Below are positions 22,516 to 36,025 of a stretch of DNA of 64,000 nt, piece after piece; positions within the stretch are counted from its first letter, which is position 1, and each line of letters opens with the position of its first letter. A program made the position numbers and the translations under genes. The notes below the pieces were generated by a model. That model made no database searches and was not told the origin of the DNA. It saw nothing but the letters and a program-made list of their open reading frames with translations. Source of the stretch: Galbula dea (Eukaryota; Chordata; Aves; Piciformes; Galbulidae); contig VWZX01006235.1 of NCBI GenBank assembly GCA_013399015.1, positions 1,928-65,927 on the forward strand, in the 5' to 3' direction.

Positions 22516-25500
22516 CTGCTGTACAGAGCCAAGGGTGCCTCTGAGAGCTATGATATCATTTCAGCATTAGTCAGGTGATGCCAAGGGTGTCCTTCAAGCC
22601 CGGAGAAGTCCCTTTTCCTGCTGTTGTGAGGAGGCTAGACACAGCGTGGCAGTGTCCCTAGCCCATGGTGCACTGCCCTGGAGGGAAGATGTATCAAGTG
22701 AGTTATTTCCACTGAGCACAAGTGCGGACACTGACAAGATGAATAAAGTGCACTGTTATGGTGTAAATCAAACACTGATCACAGTTTAGCAGAAAGTGTA
22801 AGAAATTATTCCCCTGTAAGCAGTGCTGGTGAGGCCACATCTAGAATACTGTGTTCAGGTTTCTTGTTGACTCATCACTGTTTCTATTTAGGAGAAAAAA
22901 TGGCTTCATTTAGGGGGTTTGTTGTTTGGGTTTGGGGTTTTTCTGAGAAGGCAATTATCTTGTCATCTTTGGCAATTTAAAGCAAACAAGTGCATGGGTT
23001 CACAGGAGGTATAGTTTTTTCATAAACAGCTCAGATTCATTTAGCCAACATAGGGTTTCGAAAGAAATGTGGAGACCTTATTTCTCTAAGGCATCTTTAG
23101 AAAAGCATCTGAACAGGACACAGACACTGCTAAAGCAGACATTAAATTTACCGATCTGATTTTAATGTTGCTCATTAATTCATACAAAAAACAGATGGCC
23201 ATTGAATTGCAGCCAAGACTTTGGGATGCTTTTGTCTGCAATGAGATACTTTTGATACTGTAAAAGTCAGCTAGATAATAAAACTCCCAGACACTAGAAT
23301 TCAAGGTTTCTGAAAGAAGCATTCCCTTAATAGCACTAGGTCCATGGGGGATCTCTTCTAACACGCACACCAAACTCGGCACAAACTAGGACTGTGTGGG
23401 CTCAACTAATACATATTCAATGCATTTCCCAGGACTTATTTACATATGTGTAAGATTTCCTAGAACCTATTTCAATATTATAACGTCCTTTACACCTGTG
23501 CATTTACATCCTCTGGTGGTCTCTGGTGGTGGTCTCAGTGTTTCAGGGGTCACTACTTCATCATTTTTCCTCCTCCTCAGACCCTTTTTCCTTTCATGGC
23601 AGTCCTCCAAACTGCAGAGTTTGTTCTAGCTGGTCTTCTTCTTGTTAACCCACATAAACAGGGCTTAAGTTTCCTCATTATCTTAGTTACATAAATTGCC
23701 TAAATTCCTTTACTATCTATTTGCTACAGTGGGCAGAGCAAAGCATTACTAGTTCTAACACAGATTACACAGCAGGGTCAACACCTGGGTTAGCAGCCAA
23801 AACGAGTTATACACAAAACCAAGTTATACAGCAAAACCAACATGTATCGTTTTTGGCTCAGCAAGTTTCACCTTGCACCTGTAATTTCTATTAACTTCAT
23901 CAGTAATATCAAATTCAGTTTCTGGCGGGAAAGAAATCTGAGTACTATTGTGAAAATCTCAGCTACAGGATTGTCAGCAAATCTCTAAGGAGAGACACTC
24001 TCCATGCTCAAGGCAGCAAGCCCAGCCTACACTTCTATTTAGGCTGAGATACAAGGAGGGTACATAGCAAAAGCAATGCTGTCACGGAAACCTGTGCCGT
24101 ATAGAGGCATGGACTCCGATGTGAGATCGAAGACATTTTGTTAGAACAAACCCAGGGTTTATATACTCTACCGAATAGCTGATGCAACCACAAAACAATC
24201 AAGCAGTTATGCAACAGATACAGTCCGGCTCCAGGCTGTATCTTTACACTGTATTTCTACTTCCTTATTGCTACAGACCATACTTAAGCATTCACAGGTC
24301 ACTCTGTTGTTTCTTCCTGATATATTCTTGTGAATGCCAGACCCTTCTTACTTTGAAGTTACTTCTCCCATGGTCTCATATCGATAAACAGAATGTTATC
24401 TTTGTCCCAGGGTTTTCTCTTCCAGTAACGGGGAGACAGAATCTGTCTCCTCCACCTCCACAGAAACCCACTTGTTTATTTTACATGACCCCATGGCCAG
24501 CCTTAGGCACGGGTAAAACAGGCAACTGCCAGGGCACAAAAGAGAGAAACCTTGCATCATACAGCAGCCTTTAATAATATACCTGCTGTTGCAACAGCAA
24601 AGTTAGTAGAGCTTGCTGGCCTGAGGGGAAGTTTGTGGACCACAACCTCACCAAGGCAGCAGAGAACCAAAATGTGGCTGGCCAAGGTCAACCCCTCTCC
24701 TTCCCCACTGGCTCAGGAGGGTCTGGGGGAGTGGGGCTGAGGTGAATTTTCATTTCACCCCATCTTCCTAGGGCAGCAGCTTTCATGTCCTCTTGCAGAC
24801 TTAGTTTCACCTGTCTGCTGATAAAATTGGTGCAAGAGACTAGCCATAGATGCTCCTTTTAAATATTTTTTCCCAGTAATAACTCTGCTTTGAAACTATA
24901 AAATGAAATTAAATCCTTTCAAGTAACTTCTGAAAATCTTCAAAGTGATATCATTACCATGTGCTCCAGCTGATGGGATTTTCTTCTTCTTGTCCTTACC
25001 CCATTTCTTCCTGCATTCTGAAACATACCATGTTGCACAGATTACCTGTGTCCTAGGCTACAGGAAAACTCATGTTTTCCTGAAAACCAGGTAAAATCTC
25101 CACCAGCAGAAGTATGCAGGGTGTTATGGAGACAAAGCAAACATGAGCAGCAGAGACAGAGGCTAAAGAGAAGACAGAAAACATTTGTGCAGCTCAGAAA
25201 CACAGATTTACCATCCCACAGCAATGTATGTGGCTGGACCCAGGAGGGTCCAATGCCACCTGTTAAAGTCTTCAGTCTAGCTGACCACAAACACTTTACT
25301 AGGCTCATAGCTTCTGTCAAATAGAGTTTGCACAGCTGTCACAACTCCCTTTAGCACAGCAGCTGAAGGGCAAAAGAACATCTTCTCTCTCCTTTCTAGC
25401 AGCAAAGCTGAACCAAGACTTCAGTGTGTGCAGTCAGCCAGATACTGCCCTTTGTATATCTGAATGCCATTTATAGCATGCTTTTCTGCCTTGCTTGGTC

Positions 25501-25582
25501 TGGGCTCTTGCTGTAGATTCATTTCAGCATCCAAACTGGGGTTCACACCCTGCAGGAACTTGTAGTGTGACTTTTGTCATCT
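22516..25582. other. Intergenic, mostly unrecognised
   Basis: Single-copy sequence. It includes a 37 bp CR1 ORF2 scrap at about 22826-22862 (plus strand, GTGAGGCCACATCTAGAATA) and a probable LTR at about 24077-24450. No gene is seen. Confidence 0.5.
24077..24450 (-). mobile_element. Probable LTR, minus orientation
   Basis: Its organisation parallels the solo LTR at 43381-43785. It starts at TG, then has a GATGTGAGATCGAAGACATT block, then TTTATATACT, then pyrimidine-rich sequence. The right end and target-site duplication are not clear. Confidence 0.4.
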
Positions 25583-25906
25583 GAGGAAGAGGAGGCTCAA
25601 AGAAAACTACTTGAAAGGAGGTTGTAGCAAGATGTGGGTTGCTCTCTTCTCCTGGGTTACCAGTGAGGGGACAAGAGGAAATTGCCTCAAGTTGCATCAG
25701 GGAAGGTTTAGATCGGGTATTAGAAAAAATTTCTTCACAGAAGTACTTGTTAAGCATTGGAACAGGCTGCCCAAAGGAGATGTTTAAAAAACATGTAGAT
25801 GTGGTAGTTAGGGATGTGGATTAGTAGCACAGAGGTGATAGGTTGATGGTTGGACTTGATGACCTTAAAAGTCTCTACCAATCTTAATGATTCTGTGATT
25901 CTATGA
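25583..25906 (+). mobile_element. CR1 LINE, 5'-truncated
   Basis: C-terminal ORF2 and 3' UTR. It includes GAAGGTTTAGATCGGGTATT and the tail TGATTCTGTGATTCTATGAG. It has small internal deletions relative to other copies. Confidence 0.85.
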
Positions 25907-26393
25907 GTCCTATGGTGGGACCACAAAGGGGAAACATTTGTTTTTGGGGAATGACCAGAATTTCTAGGAGTTTTGACTTACTTTACTGTCAAAACCATCA
26001 GGATGCTATGCTTGCCATAAGCAGAGCAATAGGAGCTGCCAGGGGACTGGTACTCCCCACCATTGACCAGTTTGGACACCCTGCAGCGGAGTGATGCACT
26101 GGGGACAGTGGAGGGTGGAAAAGGAGAGCAACAAGGGAGAAAGGAACATTTCACCTGAGGGCAGACTCAGCTATCTGAAGTACTCATCTAAAGTGTGGAA
26201 TAGCTCCATCAATAAAGAGAAGAGGCAGCCCAGCTTGTCTCCATGTCTGGAGTATATAGCGTGCATGCAGCTTGCTGACGAAGGAGACAGATCCTCCTAG
26301 CCACACATACCTTTTAATTGAGGAAAAGCTGGAAGTGAACCTGGTGCCAGACACCATAAATGGATCTGGAGAAGGATGTCGCCAGGGAGTGGT

Positions 26394-26456
26394 CAGCTGC
26401 CTTTGCCAGCTGGATTGTGCAGCTGGCAAGCACTGCAGCCAGCTGCAGGGCAGCTG
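26394..26456. promoter_or_regulatory. Cluster of five CAGCTG E-boxes
   Basis: The palindrome CAGCTG occurs at 26394, 26407, 26420, 26440 and 26451, five times in 63 bp. CAGCTG is the E-box form bound by myogenic, proneural and TCF-type bHLH dimers. Whether it acts as an enhancer is unknown. Confidence 0.35.
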
Positions 26457-29400
26457 CTCTCCCTGTGCTGGCTCCACATAGTGTCACAGGGGTGTATATA
26501 GACAAGTTATCCCCTTTTTTTTTTCCAAGGAGTGTCCTTCCTTGTTAACTTGAAATAAGCTGACTGGAGAAAAAGCTTAAACACTGTACAGCTATTCATG
26601 GCAGTGGGATTAAAGTTAGGGACAAATGCAATTTTGATAGTGTGGGAACAGAATGTTGCTTCTGTGTGAACCTCATGATACACTGGAATGCCTTTTAAAC
26701 ATTAATACTGCATGTATTCAAAGGAATGGGGTCAGAGAAGCAACACACTTACCTATTGAATAAGCCTTGTTTCAACCCTGAAGAGCAGACATCTAGCATT
26801 CAGATTCAGCAACCTTACATGAAGCCTCTAATTCATATCTAGTTCATTAGACCTCTTTAGTCAGTACCCTGTAATGTAATAAAAGTAGTTCTTGCATTCA
26901 TCCATATGCATATCCATTCACCCACAACATTAGTATCTTTCTTCAGAGACCTATGTGAAAAGCTGTAGGTAGAGTCTTTTGCTCATGGGTCATGATTTGA
27001 TTTGATCACAGATTCGAATTTTCTCCCTTCTTTGTATATTAAAATGAAGAAGAGAAACTACATCTGGGAAGGACATAGGCTTTCTGTGATTGTCTCCATT
27101 CTTTTGTGATACAGGTTATGACCAATCCTGTGGAAGCTGGACAGTCTTTGAACATCACAGACCACTGCCAGTTTACACACTGGCCTGAGAAAAGGCTGGG
27201 AAAATAAAAACAAAAACAAAACTTACTTATCTTTTTCTACTGTCACAAGTCAAATGTGCATTGTCTAGTGCAAGTTCACAGAGCTGAACACTGAGTTCGT
27301 GTCAAAATTTCATTTACTCATTTATAGCTTTGTGATGATAAACATGCAAAGCTCAGACAGATTGAAGTACTTAAACAGTTTCCCTCACACACAGAGAAAC
27401 AGCAGAGTCCTCTCCAGTGACCAGAGCAATTTAAATGTCTTTTAACTTAAGAGAGAGACCACAAGTGCATAGGACCTTGGTGGAATGATACTTGCACTTG
27501 TGTTTTCATCTAGCTTAACTCAGCAGTGTATTTCTGTTGCCTTCCTGGTCTGGGGCTACATCAGGAGATAGCACAACAGGTAGGATGCAGGAGGGGATGC
27601 AGAAGCTGCCGTTAGCCCCATAGGCCAGAGAGAATTTGGAAATTTGACACTCAGCCATGTCTCAGAGCTGCTTGTGGAGGTCATTCAGAATATGCCTTCA
27701 GCCCAGAAGAAGGTGATGTCTGATCACTGGTCAGATATGCTTCTGAGAGGGAAAAGACACCTTTAGAAAACACAGAGAGATAACTAGTCTAGACAACAAA
27801 ATCCATAGATTAATAGCTTGAAATTCTCCTGTACATGGAAGATATCCTGCATGTCAGGATCACAGAGGCTTTGCTTGCCAGCCCTGCTGTGTTCTTATTG
27901 TGCAGAAAAAATGGGGCATGTTCGTTCTCTGCGAAATACAAAGTTGGAACTTGCTGAGCAATTTTTGTCTAAATTACCCAGGCATAGTATTCCCACTTAC
28001 ACTGATTCATTTCAAAGTAATATCTATAACTACTCTGGATACACACTCTAGGAACTACGTGTGTGAGAAACTATCTGTTTTAAAACTTGTGAGAAATACT
28101 GGTAGAGAGCACAAGACTAGAAATGGGTTTCTTTGTTTGTTTATTTTGGTTTTATTTAAAGTTTGTATCTGTCTGAGTGTTTGACTTAAGAGGCATTGGC
28201 AGAGCCCACCACAAAAAAGCTACTTTGAAGAGTTAAAGTTAGAGTAATGCCACTGAATAGGCTTATTTCCCAGGTCTCAGCTGAAACGGGAACAGCGCCA
28301 TCTGTTGCTCTCTGTGCTGTCAGTCATAGCAGTTTTTTCTCTGCCCAGATGATGGTTAGGAGAAACAAACCATATGCAACAGAAATTACATGAGGAGAAA
28401 AATGTTTGTTTTCAAGGTGGGCTTAGACTGGAATAATTTAACCTCATCTGTTGGACATGTAGAACTGAATCACAGCAGCTTTTTCATTTTAGAAAAACTA
28501 TGCCAAATCAATTAGCCTTTTAAAAAAAACTGGTAAGAGCAGTGCTGGTTTCACATTTCTCCAGTCTTGCAGTGTGGGCATGACCCTCATAAAATTATAA
28601 CCACTAGAAATGAAAAATACTTTCTAGGCTTAGTCTGATCTCTAAATGTCAGCTCAAGTATATTTCTCAGTAGCACCAACCATTATTATTTTGTTGTTTG
28701 AGATGCTGCATTTCTTCGGACTGCTTTCCCAACACTTAGTCGCAGGAGGGTTAGATGACACCACGCTGAAAACCCTGTTACCAGCTGGAATGACTCAGTG
28801 TACAGCTTTCACATTGCTGTGGCTGAAGCCTGATAGCAACGGTGGAAAATTTGTCTTCACTTTTCATGGTGCAGTGTGAGCCAATATATGAAAGAGTGTC
28901 TGAGCTAAGCAACAGATACGGGCAAACCATGGCAGAAATCTCAACAGGGAGCTCTTGGGCTGTTATGCCTGTACTGTTCATCATTTTGCAGTTCCTTCTC
29001 AGAGGTGGACAGCCTTGTCCATAGCTTAGGTGACAAATGCTGCTGTTTGTTTAGGTTTTGCTGCTTTCTCTTGGGTACAAGAACTTTTTCTGGGGAGTCC
29101 AGACAGTGCTGATGGCTGGAGCCAATACAATCTATGCTAGCTCTGCACAACTACAGCCCCAAACTTGGGAAAGAGGATGTTTTATTTCAAACGGTCTGCT
29201 GTAAAAAGGGTCTTACATCTTAAGTTATTCAGAAAAAAAAAACATTTAGCAGTTATAATCTTCAGGTGTGGTTGTTATTTGCATGGCTAGGAATGTGATT
29301 TTTTGCAAGCAGTGGAGTAATGTTATTGCTAATGTTATTGTTATCCACATGCCTTGCAGGACAGAGTAGCGACACCCAGGAGATTGCTTCTAGCAAAAGC

Positions 29401-31760
29401 GTTGCACTGATCCTATGCTCCTCAGTGTCAAGTCTCAGTGCTCAGTGATACAAATGACCACAGGACCTCCAGGTCTCCTATTGCAGATCAAAGGAGAGCT
29501 ACCAGGAGCTGCACCTCCCACTGCAGCCGTTGCCTATTGCCTTGACAATAATTTCCTTTGTCTGAGTTTTAAAAATGAAGTGAGGAAAACAAATTACTCA
29601 GTTCTGAATGACTGAAGGAGGGTGCTGAAAGAGACAGAGGGGACTGACAGCTGCTGCCCTCTTTTGTTTCAAAGAAGTATTCAGAAAAGTGGACACAGAC
29701 ATTATGGTCAAGATTCCTTAAGGGTGCCTGATGGAAAACTCTTACCCTCCCCTCCACTTTCCCCACACTCGAGTGTTTGGTTTCTTTTCATAAAGTATCG
29801 AAATAAAACTGACATTTGTTTCACATTGTCCCAGTTCTCACTTCAAGTTTTAAAATATGAAGAAGAAAGGGAAAAAAAAATGTGATTTGCTTTCTGCTTT
29901 ATTGGAATGGTTTCTTTTGTCATCCTACCAAAAAAGTGGGAGGATATTTAAAAAAAAAAGATTTTTAGAAGGCAGAAATAGAGTAAACTAAAGACCATGA
30001 TGAAAAGTTACTTTCTTTGTTCTTCATTTGTTTTTCAGACCTACACCAGGCACCTTTTTGGACTGAAAAATCAAAGCTGTTTCACAAAAAGTTTCAGTAT
30101 CAATTACATTACAGACTGTGACAAAAATATTTGTTGAAACTGAGGATTTCTTCCCATGAAAACAAAATGTGTAGAGGCTGTCTGAAATTGGCAATGACAA
30201 CTGAAAATGTCCATACCACTTGATCAGCACAGGCTAGCACAAGATATTGGAAGCGGACACATTTTCTAGCTGCTTGCATTAAATTTTGTGGTGAAAGTTG
30301 AGGTATCTATCAACCTCCCAACTCTGAGTGCATATGCTAGCAAAGGTGCCCCAGTAATATCATATTCCTAAGAGGCAGAAGATTGCAAAAAACTCAGTGC
30401 AACACCCCCATCACACAGGTGCCTCAGCTTTGGGCCTTTGTCACCACGTAGCACTTGCACAATTCCAAAGAAACCCATTATTTTAATTAAGTGTGGTGAC
30501 AACTGAACTCAATCTTGTTTTGATCTGATCACAGAAGTCTGAGGAGCAGCAGTAGGCTAAGGCTAGTAAGTTAGTAAACTAAGGCTTTCTGACAAGCATG
30601 GCACACCTCAGGGACCTGCCACCCTGTGCTTAGGATCTTCTAAGACAAGGGTGAGGAGTAGGAGAAAGTAGTCTAAGGAAAGTTTCCCATGTCATTAGTT
30701 TCTTTTTCTGGACACTATTTGCAGTTCGACTGATGATACTTTTGACAGCCCGTCCACCATTTATTTTCCACTTTCCCCAGTCCTGTGGGAAATGTTGGTT
30801 AGATCCCACAGAAGAAATCTCTTTTTCAAAATAACTCTCAAAGCAAAGAAACAAAGGTAGATGGTGGAATGTTAGATTGCTTGTAACTGTCAGGATACCC
30901 ATCAGCACTGTCTGCATGTTTCCAAGTATTTTTCTCTGCAATATAAGCCAACAGCTCTTACTCTCCAGTCACTCAGCACTATTCACCTCCATATCAGTTT
31001 AACTGCCAGCATAACTTGGCTCCAAGGAGTTCCACAGAGACCAAACACAGCTTCAGGTTATTCTGAGCGAAAGATGTTCCCCATATCACTGTATGCCCAA
31101 ATACTACAGTCTTAAGCTCCAGCACATTCTCTGAAGCACCTGTATCTCTGAAAATATCTAGGATGGTCACCAGTGGAGAGACACTTGTTATGCTAGTTCA
31201 GGATCAGCCCTTTTCAGTACTTCAGATGTATGTATATCCAGGGTTAACATATTCTTTATATTCTAAAGAAAATATTAAAATGATTCTACAAAGTGATAAA
31301 AATGCACTCTTAAGGGGGAAAAAAAAATCCTTGAGTTTCATGTCGAAGTGTCTTCTTGTACTGTGGAGTCCAAGCCATTTACAGTTTGCTTATTACATAC
31401 AAGTTCAACATCCTAGTGTGATAAGACCTACAGTTTGATACCAAAGGCCTTCATGCAAACAAACAACAGGAATAGTACTCAAACTGATGGCACTTCTGTG
31501 CCTGAATTGATAGAAGAAGAAACTGAGACCCTTTTGGCTTAAAGAGGAGTTGTCTGCAAGTTCACATCTGCTATATTTTTGGTACTTTGACCTAGTATTC
31601 TTTTTATGCTACAACAAACTTTCATACACTCTAATGAGGGAAAGATTAATGAACAACGAGAACCATTCTTCCCTTTGCATATCTCTGTGATGATGCAAAG
31701 GCACCTCCCCTGCAGCTTTCACACAGTTACAGGAAAAAAACAGTGTCAAAAGAGTTTGAT

Positions 31761-31818
31761 GAAATAGTCTTGAAAAGTTTGAATAGTCTTGAGACATTTG
31801 AATAGTCTTGAAGAGTGG
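31761..31818. repeat. Minisatellite, three units of 19-20 bp
   Basis: Three imperfect units built on GAATAGTCTTGA followed by a variable 7-8 bases. Confidence 0.8.
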
Positions 31819-32309
31819 CTGGTGGAAAAAAAATATCTCTTCCTGGAACAGTCTGGGGGCTACAAGGAACCATTGTGGCTACACCTATCCTGCTAGTTCA
31901 AACTGACCTTCAGACCTCTGCAAGACCCTTTTCCACCACCCAGTAACTCTCAACAGCTGTCTAAACAGCAGAGACAAGCTCAGAAGGAGCCACAAGCCCA
32001 CAAAGCAGCTCCACGAGAGACAGTGCTAAACATCTCAGTGCCGTGGTCAAGAAATACCAAGTACAACATGGAAGAATTTAGTGCTAGCCTCATAGTGAAA
32101 TATAGAGAAGGATTCCTACAACTTAGGCTGGATGAGAGCAACACCAATGTCTATCCTGTATATCTATATGGACAAACGCTTTAGTTTTATATGTTCAGGC
32201 CAGCTTTTTAGATGAAGTTTTTACCTCCAGGCTCATGTCTGAGCTTCTGTTTTGAGAAAATAGCCCCTCACATCTCTGAAGAGAAGCTGTAAAGCGTGAG
32301 CAGAATATG

Positions 32310-33060
32310 TGTCCTGGTTTGAGCTAGAACAGAAGTGATTCTGTTCAGTAGCCTTGCTTTCCAGCCAAAGCTCCTTTCAGTGACCGCATTTCTGAAGCTG
32401 GCAGTATGTTTTTTAGAAACACTGCCTGCTTCCAGCAGTGATTAGAGCTAAGTTTGGGTTTACTGCTGAGTATTGGTATGGAAACCAGGGCCACTGTTGA
32501 ATTTCTTTTTTTTTGTGATTAGTACTGGGGGAGGGGGAAAGTTGCAGAGTAAAAGTCTGCACCTACAGGAAGGAGCAAGCAGGACAGGTAACCCCGAACT
32601 GACCAACTAAATATTCCATTCAATACATGTCATGCTTGATATAAAGCTGGGGGGCAGTTACCTCTGCTCTCTCTCTTGCTTCCTGCTCTTCTGCTTTTCA
32701 AGGGCCCATCTTTGCTCCTTCTTTCTGCCTTTCACTCCTGGATCCAGCTCAAGGATCCAGCCCCCTGAGTCTGACTCCCGTCTGCTGCTGAAGGCCTCCT
32801 GTTGCTGTGTCAATGGGGATGGTGACATAATTACCATCAAGGAGGCGTTGGGTTTTGGCGATGATTATACATATACTTGCATATATTATCTATTGCTACT
32901 ATTTTATTTTCATTAAAGTAATTGAAGTTTTTTGTTTTCCAACCTACAAGTCTCTCTTTCTCTCTCTCATTTTCCTTTCCTCTCTTGTGGCAGGGTGGGG
33001 GGAAGAGGAGGAGTACTGGGGAGTGTCCATTGCTGGGTGGTTGTCAATCCAGCTTTAACA
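32310..33060 (+). mobile_element. Solo LTR, avian ERVL type
   Basis: A 751 bp element starting TGTCCTGGTTTGAGC and ending CCAGCTTTAACA, a typical avian ERVL LTR pair of ends. Internally it has the GATATTCCAT-like block before the TATA (TATAAAG near 32640) and an ATTAAA polyadenylation signal near 32912. There is no internal retroviral sequence on either side, so it is a solo LTR. The flanks do not show an obvious 5 bp duplication. Confidence 0.75.
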
Positions 33061-33917
33061 CTCAAACAGTCACAATAAGCAAGAACAGGTGTGCTTTGCT
33101 TATAGGGCTGCACCAATAACTCTGGGATAAGTTTGACACAGACTGACATTGCCATAGATGCACCTACTTTAATGCTGGAGCACAGTGGGACAGCTAACTC
33201 ACACAGTTGTAAACATTCTCATTTATCATTACTAATTGCAAGTCCAATTGCTGTTACTTCCCAAACAGGAGTCCAACTGAACCTGCTGGAGACCTTACAA
33301 ATAGCTGAGAGGCTGCTTTACACAAGATTCATTTCTTCACTGAAAGCCTCTCCTACTAGTCTTTCCCCTTTCCTCCACATCTCTCAGGTTGCAACCACAG
33401 GCAATTCTTTGCCCATGCTTGGCTGACACAGGTGCCTTAGGGTGTCAGCACCTATGCCCTGTTCACTCTGCAGTGAGTACTCAAGTGCTGCCTTTCACCC
33501 ACTGGGACGTGCAGGGTAATGAGCAAAAGGGATAAATCCTGAAAGCTGAAAAAGATGTTTCTCATCTATTTCTTTTTCCATACCTGCAATGGGTGGAGCT
33601 GATCTTCCTGCTGTATCTCCGTGTGTTGAGGAACAACTATTTTACATGGCTAAGCCATGTGGTTTTAAAAGTTTCTGGGGAAGGAGAGGAATGCTGGAAG
33701 TGGGTTTGTATGCTAAGAGCGAGGTTTAGTCAGAGATATAGATGCGCTGGATTAGTGAAACCTACTTCTGGAGTATCAGTTAAGTAATTAGTATAGTATA
33801 CAAAATGAAGTATAATTTATACGAGGACTGTAAGTCTGTTATAAAAAGAGCCATAATGGAATACAATATTTTTGTTACTTAAATTAAAGCAAATGCATTG
33901 CAAATTCAACAGGAATT
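33061..33917. other. Intergenic, nothing recognised
   Basis: Single-copy sequence between the ERVL LTR and a CR1. Short frames only. Confidence 0.5.
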
Positions 33918-34267
33918 TGAGGGGGATCTTATCAATACTCATAAATACTTTATGGGTGGATGTCAGGAGGAGGGGAACAGTCTATTTTTCGTTGGTGTCC
34001 AGTGACAAGGCAAACGGTAAGGGGCACAAACTGGAATATTGAAAGTTCTATCTAAACATAAGGAGAAACTTCTTTACATTGAGAGTGGTGGAGCACTGAA
34101 ACAGGCTGCCTAGAAAGGTGGTGGAGTCTCCATCTCTGGAGACATTCAAAACCTGCCCAGATGCCATCCTCTGCAACCTGCTCTAGGTGAACCTTCTCTG
34201 ACAGGGGGGGTTGGACTAGATGATCTGCAGAGGTCCCTTCCAACCCTTAATATTTTGTGATTCTGTG
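33918..34267 (+). mobile_element. CR1 LINE, 5'-truncated
   Basis: Short C-terminal/3' UTR copy. It includes ACATTGAGAGTGGTGGAGCA, GGTTGGACTAGATGATCTGC and the tail TATTTTGTGATTCTGTGTGA. It is the same subfamily as the copy at 53628-54012. Confidence 0.85.
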
Positions 34268-34837
34268 TGACTAAACTCAGAATCACTTATCCATTTGCCA
34301 TAGAGTCTAGAAAAATAAATAGGCTTTTCTTTGTGAAATTAAGATAGGCTTCTTCAGTACTGCACACACACATAAGGAGGGGTGAATGGCTCAGGAGACA
34401 GTGTGGCCCTCCAGTTTCCATAAAGATGTGAGAATATGGAGGTGCATAGCTAGAAATGTTGATGTGCAGGAGAATAAACAAAACAGGAGGGGAGACTGAG
34501 GGGAGTTGGGTAAGGAGCTCTCTCAAGGGGATTCATGTAGCAGAGGACCCCATTGTGCAGGTAAGCATGCAGGCAATTTCTGAATGCAGAATATTCACTT
34601 GATAAATCACAACAGATTACTTGGAGTCATGCCAGGCTCTCTTTAAATTCATGCATTTTGGATGAGATGAGAAATGCATGCAAGGACTGGAAAGGTTGTT
34701 GCTGTCACTTCGAAATGTGGTGCCAATGGGGAATTTGTAACCACTGCTTGTGCGCACTCTTCTTCATATTCCAGTTGATACTTGGAACAGGCTTATGTTA
34801 TGAAAATATTGTAAGATAATGTGCTGTTCATACACAT
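34268..34837. other. Intergenic, nothing recognised
   Basis: Single-copy sequence between a CR1 and the 3' end of the RTE-type LINE. Confidence 0.5.
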
Positions 34838-34848
34838 CATCATCATGG

Positions 34849-35472
34849 CTAAGCTTCATTAACGAAGATTTGGGAAGGGCTCTACCCACGTTTGTTGCAA
34901 GTGCGTTGGTGGCTAAAAAGGCCAATACGAGATAGTCATGAGCGGTTGCAAAAGGCACAGCGGAAAGACTCCTTAGATGGTGTGCTCTGCAAGGCACGAT
35001 TCTTTCTGCGCTGTCTTTTCTCCTCAAGGGTGATCCTGCGTGTTTTCTCAAAAGCATCTGCAGCGTTATAGATGGTGTGTCTCCAGGCCTCCCTCTTGGA
35101 GGCCAGAGTAGACCAGTTATGATGATCAATAAGGCCAAGGCTGAGATGTTGTTTCAGACAGTCCTTGTATCTTCTCTTTGAGGCTCCTCTCTTGCTGCAG
35201 CTGGTGGCAAGTTCACCATAAAGCAAGATCTTAGGGAGGCGGTGGTCCTTCATCCTTGAGACATGCCCTGCCCATCGCGGCTGTGTTCTCAGTAACATGG
35301 CCTCAATACTTATGACTGCTGCTTGTTGTAGAACAGATGTATTGGTCACATAATCTGACCAGTGGATGTTTAGGATTGTGTGAAGACAGCGTTGATGGAA
35401 GTGTTCTAGGAGACACAGGTGGTAGCAGTAGATGACCCATGATTCTGATCCGTATAAGAGAGTAGACAGCAC
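34849..35472 (-). pseudogene. RTE-type LINE C-terminal domain
   Basis: Frame 34936-35472 (178 codons) carries LLYGSESWVIYCYH, FHQRCLHTILNIHWSDYVTN, TSIEAMLLRTQPRWAGHVSR and LPKILLYGELATSCSK, the conserved post-RT region of this LINE group. It ends with FRCAFCNRS. After one stop the same frame continues SRIGLFSHQRTC-like, so a C2HC/C2H2-type zinc finger originally closed the protein. This region is the main reason for assigning the element outside the CR1 clade. Confidence 0.8.
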
Positions 35473-36014
35473 TATGGCTCTGTAAACTCTGATCTTTGTA
35501 CTTTTCTTCAGATGTTTATTTCGCCAAACTCTTTTATGAAGCTTTCCGAAAGCACTATATGCCTTTGCTAGCCTGTTGTCTATCTCTCCGTCAATCTTGC
35601 CATCTGAGGAGATGAGGCTACCTAGGTAATTAAACTGCTGAACTGATCTGAGCTCTGATTTGCCAATGGTGATGTGGGGATGATGGAAGACTTCCTGAGG
35701 TGCTGGTTGATAGAGAACTTCTGTCTTCTATAAGTTGACTTCCAGCCCAAAGAGCTTGGCAGCATCTGCAAAGCAGGATGTTAAACGCTGCAGAGCTGCT
35801 TCTGTGTGTGCAACAAAGCATAGAGCAGCTCCCGGACAAGATGATTTAAGGTCTTAGTGTGGGCCTTCAGTCGCCTTAGATTGAATAGGCTTCCATCAGT
35901 ATGGTATCGGATGTAGATACCGTCCTGATCATCGAGGTCTGCTGTGGCCCTTTGGAGCATCATGCTGAAAAAGATTGTGAATAGGGTTGGTGCTAGCACG
36001 CAGCCTTGTTTCAC
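35473..36014 (-). pseudogene. RTE-type RT middle part, frame broken at the catalytic box
   Basis: Contains KQGCVLAPTLFTIFFSMML (motif B) and then HTKTLNHLVRELLYA. At about 35820-35825 the frame continues as LLHTQKQL, skipping the two Asp expected immediately after LLYA. A deletion of about 10-11 bp would explain both the lost catalytic pair and the frame change. Downstream sequence still resembles the thumb, but in a different frame. Confidence 0.7.
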
Positions 36015-36025
36015 ACCATTAGTTA

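Larger units (their letters stand above)
25907..32309. other. Intergenic, mostly single-copy
   Basis: Over 6 kb with no recognisable gene or large repeat. Notable items are an E-box cluster (26394-26456) and a short minisatellite (31761-31818). Frames are short and lack domains. Confidence 0.5.
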
